Notes: generated from the letters alone by a model not told the origin. DNA of 9,552 nucleotides from an uncultured Bacteroidales bacterium (GCA_937894795.1 CALCQV010000143.1:1-9552); one strand, 5' to 3'. Counted from the first letter of the stretch, positions 1 through 6,727 are shown. A program made the numbers and translations.

Positions 1-3000
1 GATGCCAATGCCACCAATATCAATGATGGCAGCCCCGCCGGTTTTGATGCAGGCAGGTATATTACCGATGCCACCGACTGGTTTTTGAGGAGTGCTGACT
101 TCTCCGGCATTACCGGAGTGGAGCAGAATCCTGATTTCGCTGTAAGGTTTGTCACCGAATTTACGGATGCCACTAACTATACCGGAACTTCAGGTGCCTA
201 TGCCACTGATGGTACCATCCGCTTTGAAAATGTAACATTTACGGGTGTAGCGGGCGCACCTACACCTGTGATAACGTCAGTACTTATGCCACAGTACATA
301 AGTGGCAATCTTCCGGCCAATAACCGTTTACCCTTTGCCTACAGGGCAACTATTGATTACCTGCAACCTTTGACTACCTACCGCTATATCAATATGGTGG
401 TAACTTCAAGTGACGACCCTACCTCTGCAGGCTCAGGCGCCATTATTTATGTTAATGCCAATGGAACATTCACCAGAACACCCGTGGGCTCATTCACAAC
501 GCACGGCGAATATGGAGAATTCACTACCGATGCTTCAGGCAGTTACACCGGCTGGTTTATTACTGAACCTACCACCAATACCCGCTTTACCCCGGGCAAC
601 CAGGTGTTTATGCGTATACGCCTTAATGACGGAGCCAATGGAACCACTGATGTGCATTATCTTACTACCCAGGAGAGTGTGAACGTACTCGGCTTTTCAG
701 TGGGCAACTCCACCGCCGACGGAACCGGAATACGAGCCGTTACGCTGGCAGGAGCCAAGAACTTCGCAATGATATATGATAATGTGGATGGTACAGGCCG
801 CCCACTGTTTGGTACCAGCATTGAGAGTACCGGCATTGATTTCACTACGCTGCTCTATCCCTCATTCTTCCAGAACTTTGTTGCCGGTATCAACGGCACC
901 TGGGGAGGCATTGTGCCCAATGTTAATGCCAGCGGCGTACGACTCATAGAAGAGAGAAGCCGCACCACCGGGGCAGTGGTCAGTAGCAATACATCTGTTG
1001 ATGGCATGTGGGGAACCACCAATACAGCCAATCCAACCGGCGGTATTGACGATATTCTGGTTATTGACCTGGTCCCTGCCTCTGAGTTGATTGTCACTCC
1101 TACCGCCCTAAATGGCTTTTCATATATGCTCAATGGCGGCCCCTCTATGTCGCAGTCGTATACTATCAGTGGCGTTGATCTGGTAGGGACAGGAAATATA
1201 ACCGTCACGGCCCCGGCCTCCTTTGAAATATCGACCGATGATATCAACTGGGTTTCCTCCCTTGATCTGCCTTATGAGGCAGGTATCATCACCGGTCAGC
1301 CGGTGTCAGTATATGTAAGGTTGAAAGCCAATCTTGCCTATGGCAATTACGCCAATGAAATGATAGTGAATGAGGGTGGCAATGCTGACCCGGTCAATGT
1401 TGCCTGTTCAGGGCAGGTGAATGTACCTGCGCCGGTACTTGCTTCTGAGGTAGTGCCCGCCTATATACAGGGTATCAACGGTACCAATGTGCAGCGTGTA
1501 CCTTTGGCATGGCAGGTCACTCTCAACTACCTGGTTCCCAATGCCACCTACCGCTATTATCACGGAGCAGTGCTGGGCAGTGATCTACCTGATTCAGATG
1601 GCGCGGGAAATATGATATTTGTTAACAGTGACACCACTTTCACCCGTACGGAAGCTCCCTCACTGAGCAGTTCGTATGGTGAATTCACGGCCGATGCATC
1701 AGGTAACTTTACCGGCTGGCTCTTGCTCGAGCCTAATGGCGATAACCGCTTTACGCCAGGTAACCAACTGTATATGCGACTAATGCTTAATGATGGCGCC
1801 AACGGAACCGCGGTTATCAATCGCATTACCACCACTACCTACGCTGCAGTTATAAACTTTGGTACTGAAACAGATCCTGATGCAGGTACAGGTATCAGGG
1901 GCATCTCTGAATCAGCTCCCGGCAATATGGTATTCCTGTTCGACAATGAAACAGGTACCGGACGACCTGTTTGTGCTACAAGCATTGAATCAACAGGGGT
2001 TAACTTTACCGCAGCAGGTGTTTATGCAGGCTTTTATGCCACCGAAGTGGCCGGTATTGATGGTTCATGGGGTGGTATTGTACCTAATGTTATGCCCAAC
2101 GGCGTGCGCAGAATTGAAGAACGCAGTATTGCCGACGGCAGCCTGATAGCACATTGGACTTCAACTGAAGGTATTTGGGGAGAAGAAGATACCCGCAACC
2201 CGGTTGGTGGCGATGTCAATGAACTCGTTATTGACCTTATGCCAATACCCGAACCGGTAATTACCGCTACTCCCACTGAAATTGACGGTTTCACCTATAT
2301 CTTGGGAAATGGGCCTTCGGCATCACAGTCATATGCTCTTAACGGCGCCAATCTGGTCGGCACAGGCAACATATCAGTCACTGCCCCGGCCCATTACGAG
2401 ATTTCACTGGATGATGTTGATTTCGTTGCCTCATTGGAACTTCTTTTTGCTGATGGTATCATCACCGGACAGCCGGTTATGATATACACCCGGCTCATGG
2501 AAGCATTGCCTGCCGGCACATACAACAACGACACCATTATTCATAACGGAGGAGGTGCACCTGAAGCATATGTTACCCTGAACGGGGAGGTAGCCCTGCC
2601 GCCACAACCCGCAATTACTGATATTACATTGCCACAGTACATCCAGGGAATCAACGGGTCAAATGATACCCGGGTACCATTTGTTTTCAGGGCTACGCTG
2701 AGCAACCTTAAGGCTGATTCAACCTACCGCTTCTATAATAGGGTGGTAATAAGCAGTGATGCCCCCGACAATACAGGAGCCGGCAATCCGATATTTGTAA
2801 ATACCGATGGTACCTTTACCAGAACAACAGGCACTTCACTGGGAACTCCCGGACAGTATGGTGAATTCACAGCCGATGCTGAAGGTACCTACACCGGCTG
2901 GTTTATGATTGAACCAACAGGAAACGACAGATTTACACCGGGCAATTCCGTTTTCATGCGCATCATGATCAATGATGGAAGTGAAGGCACCACTGTAGCC

Positions 3001-3669
3001 AATTACATTACATCGGCCGATTCATGTTCAGTGCTGAAATTCGATACAGAACCAGATGCTCTTAGTGGTACTGCCATCAGGGCTATCAGCTATGATGAAC
3101 CGGGCGATTTTGTATTCCTGTATGATGGTATTGAATCAACTGAAAGGCCCATCTATGCCACCAGCATTGAAACTACTGGCATTGACTTTGCAGCAACAGG
3201 CAGTTATGCCCCATTCTATGCCAATACTGTAGCAGGTGTCAACGGCTCATGGGGTGGCATTGTGCCCAACCTTAATACGGAGGGAATTCAGCAGATAAAG
3301 GTTTTTGCAAATGCCACCGGTGAATTGCAGAAATCGTATGAAATGGCCTCCGGTATATGGGGAATTACTGATACACGCAACCCATCAGGGGGTGTTGATG
3401 AAGTGCTGTTCCTCAACCTTCAGACAATAAATGTACCTGTTACTGAACTTACCAATGTTAGAATATGGAGTCGTGGGGACGCTATTTCCATTCAACCCGA
3501 AACCGGCGAGGATTACACCCTTACACTGGTTGACCTGCAGGGCAGGACAATGGCAAGTTATTCACTGAACGGCAATAACGATATCAGCCTGAACATGCCG
3601 GCCGGTATCTACGTGGTTCGCTTTATGAATAAATCGGGTGTGTATACTACCAAGTTGTTCCTCAAATAA
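1..3669 (+). CDS. Large multidomain T9SS-secreted surface protein, 5' end missing
   Basis: The frame is open from base 1 to the TAA at 3667-3669, giving 1222 visible residues with no start or signal peptide, so the gene is cut by the window edge. A TTG at 85 could be taken as a start, but coding continues upstream of it (reads DANATNINDGSPAGF) and it lies inside a domain. Visible order: residues 1-88, end of a beta-rich domain with the motif NPDFAVRF; residues 89-359, 478-748 and 870-1142, three copies of a roughly 271-residue domain; residues 360-473 and 749-864, two Ig-like linker domains; residues 1144-1222, a type A T9SS sorting domain. Family knowledge: such proteins cross the outer membrane by the type IX system and are anchored or released after the tail is cut. 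No catalytic motif was recognised, so an adhesive, binding or structural role is inferred only. Any enzymatic domain could lie upstream of the window. Confidence 0.9.
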   Translation, partial: DANATNINDGSPAGFDAGRYITDATDWFLRSADFSGITGVEQNPDFAVRFVTEFTDATNYTGTSGAYATDGTIRFENVTFTGVAGAPTPVITSVLMPQYISGNLPANNRLPFAYRATIDYLQPLTTYRYINMVVTSSDDPTSAGSGAIIYVNANGTFTRTPVGSFTTHGEYGEFTTDASGSYTGWFITEPTTNTRFTPGNQVFMRIRLNDGANGTTDVHYLTTQESVNVLGFSVGNSTADGTGIRAVTLAGAKNFAMIYDNVDGTGRPLFGTSIESTGIDFTTLLYPSFFQNFVAGINGTWGGIVPNVNASGVRLIEERSRTTGAVVSSNTSVDGMWGTTNTANPTGGIDDILVIDLVPASELIVTPTALNGFSYMLNGGPSMSQSYTISGVDLVGTGNITVTAPASFEISTDDINWVSSLDLPYEAGIITGQPVSVYVRLKANLAYGNYANEMIVNEGGNADPVNVACSGQVNVPAPVLASEVVPAYIQGINGTNVQRVPLAWQVTLNYLVPNATYRYYHGAVLGSDLPDSDGAGNMIFVNSDTTFTRTEAPSLSSSYGEFTADASGNFTGWLLLEPNGDNRFTPGNQLYMRLMLNDGANGTAVINRITTTTYAAVINFGTETDPDAGTGIRGISESAPGNMVFLFDNETGTGRPVCATSIESTGVNFTAAGVYAGFYATEVAGIDGSWGGIVPNVMPNGVRRIEERSIADGSLIAHWTSTEGIWGEEDTRNPVGGDVNELVIDLMPIPEPVITATPTEIDGFTYILGNGPSASQSYALNGANLVGTGNISVTAPAHYEISLDDVDFVASLELLFADGIITGQPVMIYTRLMEALPAGTYNNDTIIHNGGGAPEAYVTLNGEVALPPQPAITDITLPQYIQGINGSNDTRVPFVFRATLSNLKADSTYRFYNRVVISSDAPDNTGAGNPIFVNTDGTFTRTTGTSLGTPGQYGEFTADAEGTYTGWFMIEPTGNDRFTPGNSVFMRIMINDGSEGTTVANYITSADSCSVLKFDTEPDALSGTAIRAISYDEPGDFVFLYDGIESTERPIYATSIETTGIDFAATGSYAPFYANTVAGVNGSWGGIVPNLNTEGIQQIKVFANATGELQKSYEMASGIWGITDTRNPSGGVDEVLFLNLQTINVPVTELTNVRIWSRGDAISIQPETGEDYTLTLVDLQGRTMASYSLNGNNDISLNMPAGIYVVRFMNKSGVYTTKLFLK
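265..1077 (+). repeat. Surface-protein domain, copy 1 of 3 (271 aa)
   Basis: First copy of the long repeated domain, residues 89-359 of the visible protein. It starts at PVITSVLMPQYI and ends at DDILVIDLVP. Landmarks shared with the other copies are the YRY segment, the TFTRT motif, YGEFTTDASG, RFTPGNQ, LNDGANGT, TSIESTG, GGIVPN and the closing MWG followed by NPTGG. The first strand differs from copies 2 and 3: it has ISGNLPANNR where they have IQGING-type sequence. Confidence 0.88.
1078..1419 (+). repeat. Ig-like linker domain, copy 1 of 2 (about 114 aa)
   Basis: Residues 360-473 of the visible protein, between long-domain copies 1 and 2. It contains the series GFSYMLNGGPSMSQSY, VTAPASFEIS, GIITGQPVSVYVRL and a closing SGQV. 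This pattern of short strands is familiar from Ig-like linkers in Bacteroidota secreted proteins (from memory, no search run). It matches the linker at 2245-2592 along its whole length. Confidence 0.82.
1432..2244 (+). repeat. Surface-protein domain, copy 2 of 3 (271 aa)
   Basis: Second copy, residues 478-748, exactly as long as copy 1 under the chosen boundaries. It starts PVLASEVVPAYIQGING and ends NELVIDLMP. It shares YGEFTADASG, RFTPGNQ, LNDGANGT, TSIESTG, GSWGGIVPN and RIEERS with copy 1. The distance from the start of copy 1 is 1167 bp, a whole number of codons. Confidence 0.88.
2245..2592 (+). repeat. Ig-like linker domain, copy 2 of 2 (about 116 aa)
   Basis: Residues 749-864, between long-domain copies 2 and 3. 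It contains GFTYILGNGPSASQSY, LVGTGNISVTAPAHYEIS, GIITGQPVMIYTRL and a closing NGEV, matching the first linker strand by strand. No third linker follows long-domain copy 3; the sorting domain comes directly after it. Confidence 0.82.
2608..3426 (+). repeat. Surface-protein domain, copy 3 of 3 (273 aa)
   Basis: Third copy, residues 870-1142, starting PAITDITLPQYIQGING and ending EVLFLNLQT, 1176 bp after the start of copy 2. It keeps YGEFTADA, RFTPGN, TSIETTG, GSWGGIVPN and GIWG. Its last part has diverged: the RIEERS segment of copies 1 and 2 is replaced by QIKVFANATGE. Confidence 0.88.
3430..3666 (+). other. Type A T9SS C-terminal sorting domain
   Basis: The last 79 residues form a small beta-rich domain: YTLTLVDLQGRTM, then an asparagine-rich turn, then LNMPAGIYVVRF, and a final VYTTKLFLK. 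The L-x-D-x-x-G-R, PAGxYxVRF and terminal TxKLxxK pattern is that of type A sorting domains recognised by the type IX secretion machinery in Bacteroidota. It marks the protein for export across the outer membrane and removal of the tail. Confidence 0.9.
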
Positions 3670-3683
3670 CTTAAAAAAATGAA

Positions 3684-3702
3684 CCGGGCCCACATGACCC
3701 GG
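3684..3702 (+). other. Small GC-rich hairpin after the surface-protein gene
   Basis: CCGGG at 3684-3688 pairs with CCCGG at 3698-3702, 14 bases after the stop codon. No T tract follows, so it is unlikely to terminate by itself. It may protect the 3' end of the transcript or back up the stronger terminator downstream. Confidence 0.35.
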
Positions 3703-3735
3703 CAGTAAAGGGTTAAGACAACCCCGTTTAGTGAG

Positions 3736-3774
3736 AACCTGTCGTCGGTGAATCGGCGACAGGTTTCTTGTTTT
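3736..3774 (+). terminator. Rho-independent terminator of the surface-protein gene
   Basis: AACCTGTCGTCG at 3736-3747 pairs with CGGCGACAGGTT at 3754-3765. That is a 12-bp stem with one wobble pair and a 6-base loop GTGAAT. The T-rich run TCTTGTTTT follows at 3766-3774. The run lies on the + strand side only, so it serves the gene ending at 3669; on the - strand the stem is followed by CTCACTAAACG and should not terminate the convergent porin transcript well. Confidence 0.85.
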
Positions 3775-3794
3775 ATAGACAATTGATATGCCTT

Positions 3795-3825
3795 GGCCGG
3801 AATACAGCAGGAGGCCGGATACAGC
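3795..3825. repeat. Short imperfect direct repeat between convergent genes
   Basis: GGCCGGAATACAGC at 3795-3808 recurs as GGCCGGATACAGC at 3813-3825, with one base missing. It lies just beyond the end of the porin gene. No T tract or good stem goes with it, so no function is proposed. The rest of the 3670-3838 gap holds the two hairpins listed separately. Confidence 0.5.
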
Positions 3826-3838
3826 GAATATTTATTGG

Positions 3839-4873
3839 TTAGAACATCAGGCCCAGGTTCAGGTACAAGCCTGTATGGGCATCTATATCAGAGTTCTTAT
3901 GCATGAATGTACGGTAGTTAAGTGCAAAGTTTACCCCTTTTATCGGTTTATACTGCACACCCGCCATTACCAATGATCCATCACCATTATAGTTCCATTC
4001 ATCATCTGCATTACCTATGACATTTGAAGTTAAGTAATCATAACGGGCAAATACCTCAAACTGACTATCAATGATGTAAGTGCCAAACAGTGATAAACCG
4101 CTCAGTTTGTAATCCTCAGCCCATTTTCGGTAAGTTGTACCATTATTCATTAAATTGTATTCTACCCCAATCCTGAACTGATCCATCACTTCGTATCCTG
4201 CAAATGCCGTGAATATGGAGATAGTGGTTGTATCTCCCACCAGCTTTGTTATAGCAAGCGTATCTTTGGTGGCCATCATATCGTAATGAACCCTGAACGA
4301 CAGGCCTTCTGCCGGTTTCAGGGTGGCATTGGCTCCAAACTTATGCATCCCAAAATCATCCTGCAATGATTTGAATCCTTCACCGTTGACAATATATGCA
4401 TTGAAGGTCAGCATCTCACTTACCGGCAGTTCAAGGCCCAACCCCAGATCGGCGGTAGTGCCCATACCATACTCGTCGGTAAATGTTTTCATGATATAAC
4501 GGTATCCCCATACCTTTTCCTGCAATTCAAAATGCCTGATCGGGATAAGACCGACAGATAATTTAACCTTAGGATTGATTGCCCATTCCAGAAAAGCATT
4601 CTTTGCAAAGGCCGTGAATGATTTAACGGTTGGGTCGTAGGAGACATCAAATATTACCTTTCCCGAAATATTCCTTGCAAAATCATACTTATAGCCCAGA
4701 TAGGCCCTTTCCAGATTAAAGGAACTTCTACGATCAATATCCTTCGACAGGTCATACTTATAGTTGAAGAACACCGTACCAATTCCGCTTCCACTTGGTT
4801 TGAATTCATTCTGTGCCGGCAATGCAAGCGCAAATAAGGCGAACAACAAGGCGAGGGTAATTTGCTTTTTCAT
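3839..4873 (-). CDS. Outer-membrane porin, OprO/OprP (phosphate-selective porin) type
   Basis: This 344-residue protein starts with a signal peptide: MKK, then a Leu/Ala-rich stretch to about residue 20, with probable cleavage at LPA|QNEF. The rest alternates polar and hydrophobic residues in strand after strand (for example AYLGYKYDFARNISGKVIFDV) and ends in phenylalanine (LNLGLMF), the usual final residue of outer-membrane barrels. The segment LIPIRHFELQEKVWGYRYI resembles Bacteroidota members of the Porin_O_P family as I recall them. Family members form barrels for anions such as phosphate or pyrophosphate. Placement directly after phoU on the same strand supports a role in phosphate entry, but substrate preference is inference. 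A 260-base gap and its own promoter separate it from phoU. The ATG at 4873 has no Shine-Dalgarno sequence, which is common in this phylum. Confidence 0.75.
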   Translation of the reverse strand: MKKQITLALLFALFALALPAQNEFKPSGSGIGTVFFNYKYDLSKDIDRRSSFNLERAYLGYKYDFARNISGKVIFDVSYDPTVKSFTAFAKNAFLEWAINPKVKLSVGLIPIRHFELQEKVWGYRYIMKTFTDEYGMGTTADLGLGLELPVSEMLTFNAYIVNGEGFKSLQDDFGMHKFGANATLKPAEGLSFRVHYDMMATKDTLAITKLVGDTTTISIFTAFAGYEVMDQFRIGVEYNLMNNGTTYRKWAEDYKLSGLSLFGTYIIDSQFEVFARYDYLTSNVIGNADDEWNYNGDGSLVMAGVQYKPIKGVNFALNYRTFMHKNSDIDAHTGLYLNLGLMF

Positions 4874-4944
4874 GATGTGGTTTTATTGGATGTTAGTTAT
4901 CACTGTTGATTTATTTATTGACGATATGCAATTCCGTTATCATC

Positions 4945-4959
4945 GATAAATCGTTTATC
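4945..4959. promoter_or_regulatory. Dyad in the porin leader, possible operator
   Basis: GATAAA-TCG-TTTATC is a perfect 6-bp inverted repeat around a 3-base centre. It begins about 12 bases downstream of the porin -7 box, so it falls at or just after the expected transcription start, where a bound repressor could block the promoter. The A/T-rich surroundings make chance a real alternative. Confidence 0.3.
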
Positions 4960-4970
4960 TACTATACATA

Positions 4971-5000
4971 CAAAGCTACGTCAATATTTTCGTTCTGCAA
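4971..5000 (-). promoter_or_regulatory. Bacteroidota-type promoter of the porin gene
   Basis: On the - strand, TAGCTTTG (4978-4971) matches the Bacteroidota -7 consensus TAnnTTTG exactly. A TTG (5000-4998), part of a TTTTTG run, lies 19 bases upstream, the expected -33 element and spacing. The implied leader is about 90 bases. It suggests the porin can be transcribed apart from the pst-phoU genes. Confidence 0.7.
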
Positions 5001-5100
5001 AAACTCCATTTCAGGTTGATTAAAATTCAGTTGCCAACCGGTTTAAATAGAAAATAAACGTAGTAGACAAAGTCCCCAATTCACGAGAATAAAGGAAATA

Positions 5101-5113
5101 TTCAGTTTCTGAA
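5101..5113 (-). terminator. Weak hairpin after phoU, possible terminator
   Basis: On the - strand TTCAG-AAA-CTGAA forms a 5-bp stem with a 3-base loop about 20 bases after the phoU stop, followed by TATTTCCTTTATT. The stem is short and A/T-rich, so termination would be partial at best and some read-through into the porin gene is possible. The rest of the 4874-5133 gap holds the porin promoter and leader; no further gene was seen there. Confidence 0.25.
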
Positions 5114-5133
5114 GAGTAATCAGGAGGCGGCAA

Positions 5134-5811
5134 TTATTTCTTCTGCTTGTGCTTTTTATGCCTTAGTACCCTGGCTTCTTTGTAGAAGACTATCTCCTCA
5201 GCAATATTCTTAATGTGATCACCTACACGCTCCAGTTTCCTCACTACTATATAGAGGTTCAAACATTCCTCTGCATCAGTAACATTAGCCTGAAGATATT
5301 CTGACACCTTTTGAATTGCATCATCCTGAATTTTGTTGAGTATTTCATCCTGCAGAAAGATTGACCGCAAAGCGGAACATTCTTCATCCGTTTCTATTGA
5401 CTCAAGGGTATTGAGCAACATGAGGTGGGTTGTTTCAAACATTTTGTTTATCTCAAGCATTTCAAGCAGTTCCGGTTTGAACAGGCTCTCCTTTACTTTA
5501 ACAATCTTTGCAATGCTGCGCGCATAGTCGCCAATCCTTTCCAGGTTGATGTTGATCTTAAGAGTCGACAAAACAAACCTCAGGTCGTGTGCCACAGGGT
5601 TATAGAGAGCCAGTATATTTTCACAGGCTTTCTCTACATTTACCTCCAGTCCATTGATACGTTTTTCATAGCGCATAATCTCATTGGCCAGATCAACATC
5701 AGCGGTATTCAGGGCAGTGCCCGATTTGTCGAGTTGAAGCAGCACCAGGTTACCCAACTCCGTAAGGTTATTGCGCAGGCTGGTCAGTTCTATTTCTATT
5801 TGTGATATCAT
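5134..5811 (-). CDS. phoU: Phosphate transport regulator PhoU
   Basis: PhoU is a cytoplasmic all-helical protein that connects the Pst transporter to the PhoR/PhoB-type control system and limits phosphate uptake. This 225-residue copy has the usual two-fold architecture. The first half carries PVAHDLRFVLSTLKI (about 72-86) followed by LERIGDYARSIAK (90-102); the second carries YIVVRKLERVGDHIKNIAEE (187-206). The paired LER(I/V)GD motifs hold the conserved acidic residues that bind metal in the family. The tail RHKKHKQKK is strongly basic, an unusual extension whose role is not evident. The ATG at 5811 is 17 bases from the end of pstB, so the two genes are very likely co-transcribed. Length is normal for the family. 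Confidence 0.95.
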   Translation of the reverse strand: MISQIEIELTSLRNNLTELGNLVLLQLDKSGTALNTADVDLANEIMRYEKRINGLEVNVEKACENILALYNPVAHDLRFVLSTLKININLERIGDYARSIAKIVKVKESLFKPELLEMLEINKMFETTHLMLLNTLESIETDEECSALRSIFLQDEILNKIQDDAIQKVSEYLQANVTDAEECLNLYIVVRKLERVGDHIKNIAEEIVFYKEARVLRHKKHKQKK

Positions 5812-5828
5812 TTTCAGCGTTTTTAATA

Positions 5829-6581
5829 TTAACCAAATCTTCCGGTAATGTAATTCTGCGTTTGCAGGTGTGTGGGCTTGAGAAACATCTTCTTGGTTGA
5901 ATCATACTCAATAAGCTTACCCATAAAGAAGAAGGCTGTTTGATCACTTATTCTTCCTGCTTGCTGCATGTTATGGGTTACTATTACAATAGTATAGCTT
6001 TTCTTGAGTTCAAAAATAAGGTTTTCAAGCTTTGAAGTGGAGATGGGGTCCAATGCCGATGCAGGCTCATCCATCAGTATCACCTCAGGCTCTACGGCCA
6101 GAGTGCGGGCAATGCACAATCGCTGCTGCTGCCCGCCCGAAAGTGAAAAGGCTGATTTCTTCAGGCTGTCCTTCACTTCATCCCATAACACGGCTTTCCT
6201 GAGTGATGTCTCCACTATTTCATCAAGCTCTGATTTCTTGTTCATTCCCTGTATCTTCATTCCAAAAGCAACATTTTCATAGATGCTGGTGGGAAATGGA
6301 TTGGGCTTCTGGAATACCATCCCGACTTTCTTGCGCAAAGCTTCTGTATTCACCGTTGGGTCATAGATGTTTGTTTCATTGATAAGTATTTCTCCTTCCA
6401 TTCTGAAATTATCAATGTAATCATTCATCCGGTTGAATAAACGGAGGAATGTTGATTTACCGCAGCCTGAAGGACCTATCAATGCCGTTACCTGATAAGG
6501 TTCAATAACCATGGATACATCCTTTATCGCGTGATTCTCGCCATACCAAACATTGACATTCTTTGCGATTAACTGATTCAT
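5829..6581 (-). CDS. pstB: Phosphate ABC transporter ATP-binding protein PstB
   Basis: This 250-residue ATPase powers phosphate import through PstC and PstA. All ABC motifs are intact: Walker A GPSGCGKST (36-44), Q-loop starting QKPNPFP (91-97), signature LSGGQ (147-151), Walker B with ILMDEP (168-173) followed by ASALDP, and the switch histidine in VTHNM (H203). The Q-loop sequence QKPNPFP and the ending YITGRFG are characteristic of PstB rather than of other importers. The start ATG at 6581 has an A-rich leader (TCAAATAAAAAAT) and no Shine-Dalgarno sequence. It lies 120 bases after pstA, the largest gap inside the cluster, and 17 bases before phoU. Length fits the family closely. Confidence 0.97.
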   Translation of the reverse strand: MNQLIAKNVNVWYGENHAIKDVSMVIEPYQVTALIGPSGCGKSTFLRLFNRMNDYIDNFRMEGEILINETNIYDPTVNTEALRKKVGMVFQKPNPFPTSIYENVAFGMKIQGMNKKSELDEIVETSLRKAVLWDEVKDSLKKSAFSLSGGQQQRLCIARTLAVEPEVILMDEPASALDPISTSKLENLIFELKKSYTIVIVTHNMQQAGRISDQTAFFFMGKLIEYDSTKKMFLKPTHLQTQNYITGRFG

Positions 6582-6612
6582 ATTTTTTATTTGATTTCTT
6601 GCTTCTTAAAAC

Positions 6613-6631
6613 ACTCTTTAACTTAAATAGT
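6613..6631. promoter_or_regulatory. Palindrome in the pstA-pstB gap
   Basis: ACTCTTTAACTTAAATAGT is a near-perfect dyad: nine-base arms, one mismatch, one central base. It is too tight for an RNA hairpin, so if real it would be a protein-binding site. It lies 32 bases upstream of the pstB start. No TAnnTTTG box was found beside it, and the low base complexity makes chance plausible. Confidence 0.25.
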
Positions 6632-6646
6632 CAAAACAACTACATT

Positions 6647-6727
6647 CTACCATTTCACTTGTTTCTGCCATTACACCTTTCAAATACCATTTCACTTACT
6701 TCTACCATTTCACCTTTTTCTGCCATT
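6647..6727 (-). repeat. Degenerate 18-bp tandem array covering the pstA 3' end
   Basis: On the + strand the units are CTACCATTTCACTTGTTT (6647-6664), CTGCCATTACACCTTTCAAA (6665-6684), TACCATTTCACTTACTT (6685-6701), CTACCATTTCACCTTTTT (6702-6719) and a partial CTGCCATT (6720-6727). In addition, 6645-6672 and 6700-6727 match at 26 of 28 positions, 55 bases apart. The right-hand copy encodes the last residues of PstA; the left-hand one is in the gap. Confidence 0.75.

Noticed and set aside
855..1247. 130-codon open frame on the - strand
   Set aside because: It lies wholly antisense to repeat copy 1 and the first linker, has no recognisable domain, and similar antisense frames recur in the other copies as a by-product of the repeated coding sequence.
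85..3669. TTG at 85 as the start of the surface-protein gene
   Set aside because: The frame is open to base 1 and codes for part of the same domain; there is no signal peptide after the TTG and no reason to prefer it.
3788..3976. 62-codon open frame on the + strand after the terminator
   Set aside because: Most of it overlaps the porin gene in antisense, and the composition does not look like a real protein.
5009..5036. CAACTGAA and CAACCTGAA direct repeat upstream of the porin promoter on the - strand
   Set aside because: The copies differ by an inserted base and their period of 15 does not fit a Pho-box-like element. It was considered as a second Pho site and dropped.
5425..5805. 126-codon open frame on the + strand inside phoU
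   Set aside because: Antisense to an intact, clearly recognised phoU; the translation shows no family motif, promoter or ribosome site.
6582..6701. A separate promoter for pstB in the 120-base gap
   Set aside because: No TAnnTTTG box was found on the - strand of this gap. The nearest sequence, in TAGTTGTTTTG, has the wrong spacing.
6647..6727. CRISPR array
   Set aside because: The units are directly adjacent with no unique spacers, are only about 18 bases long and overlap a coding region.
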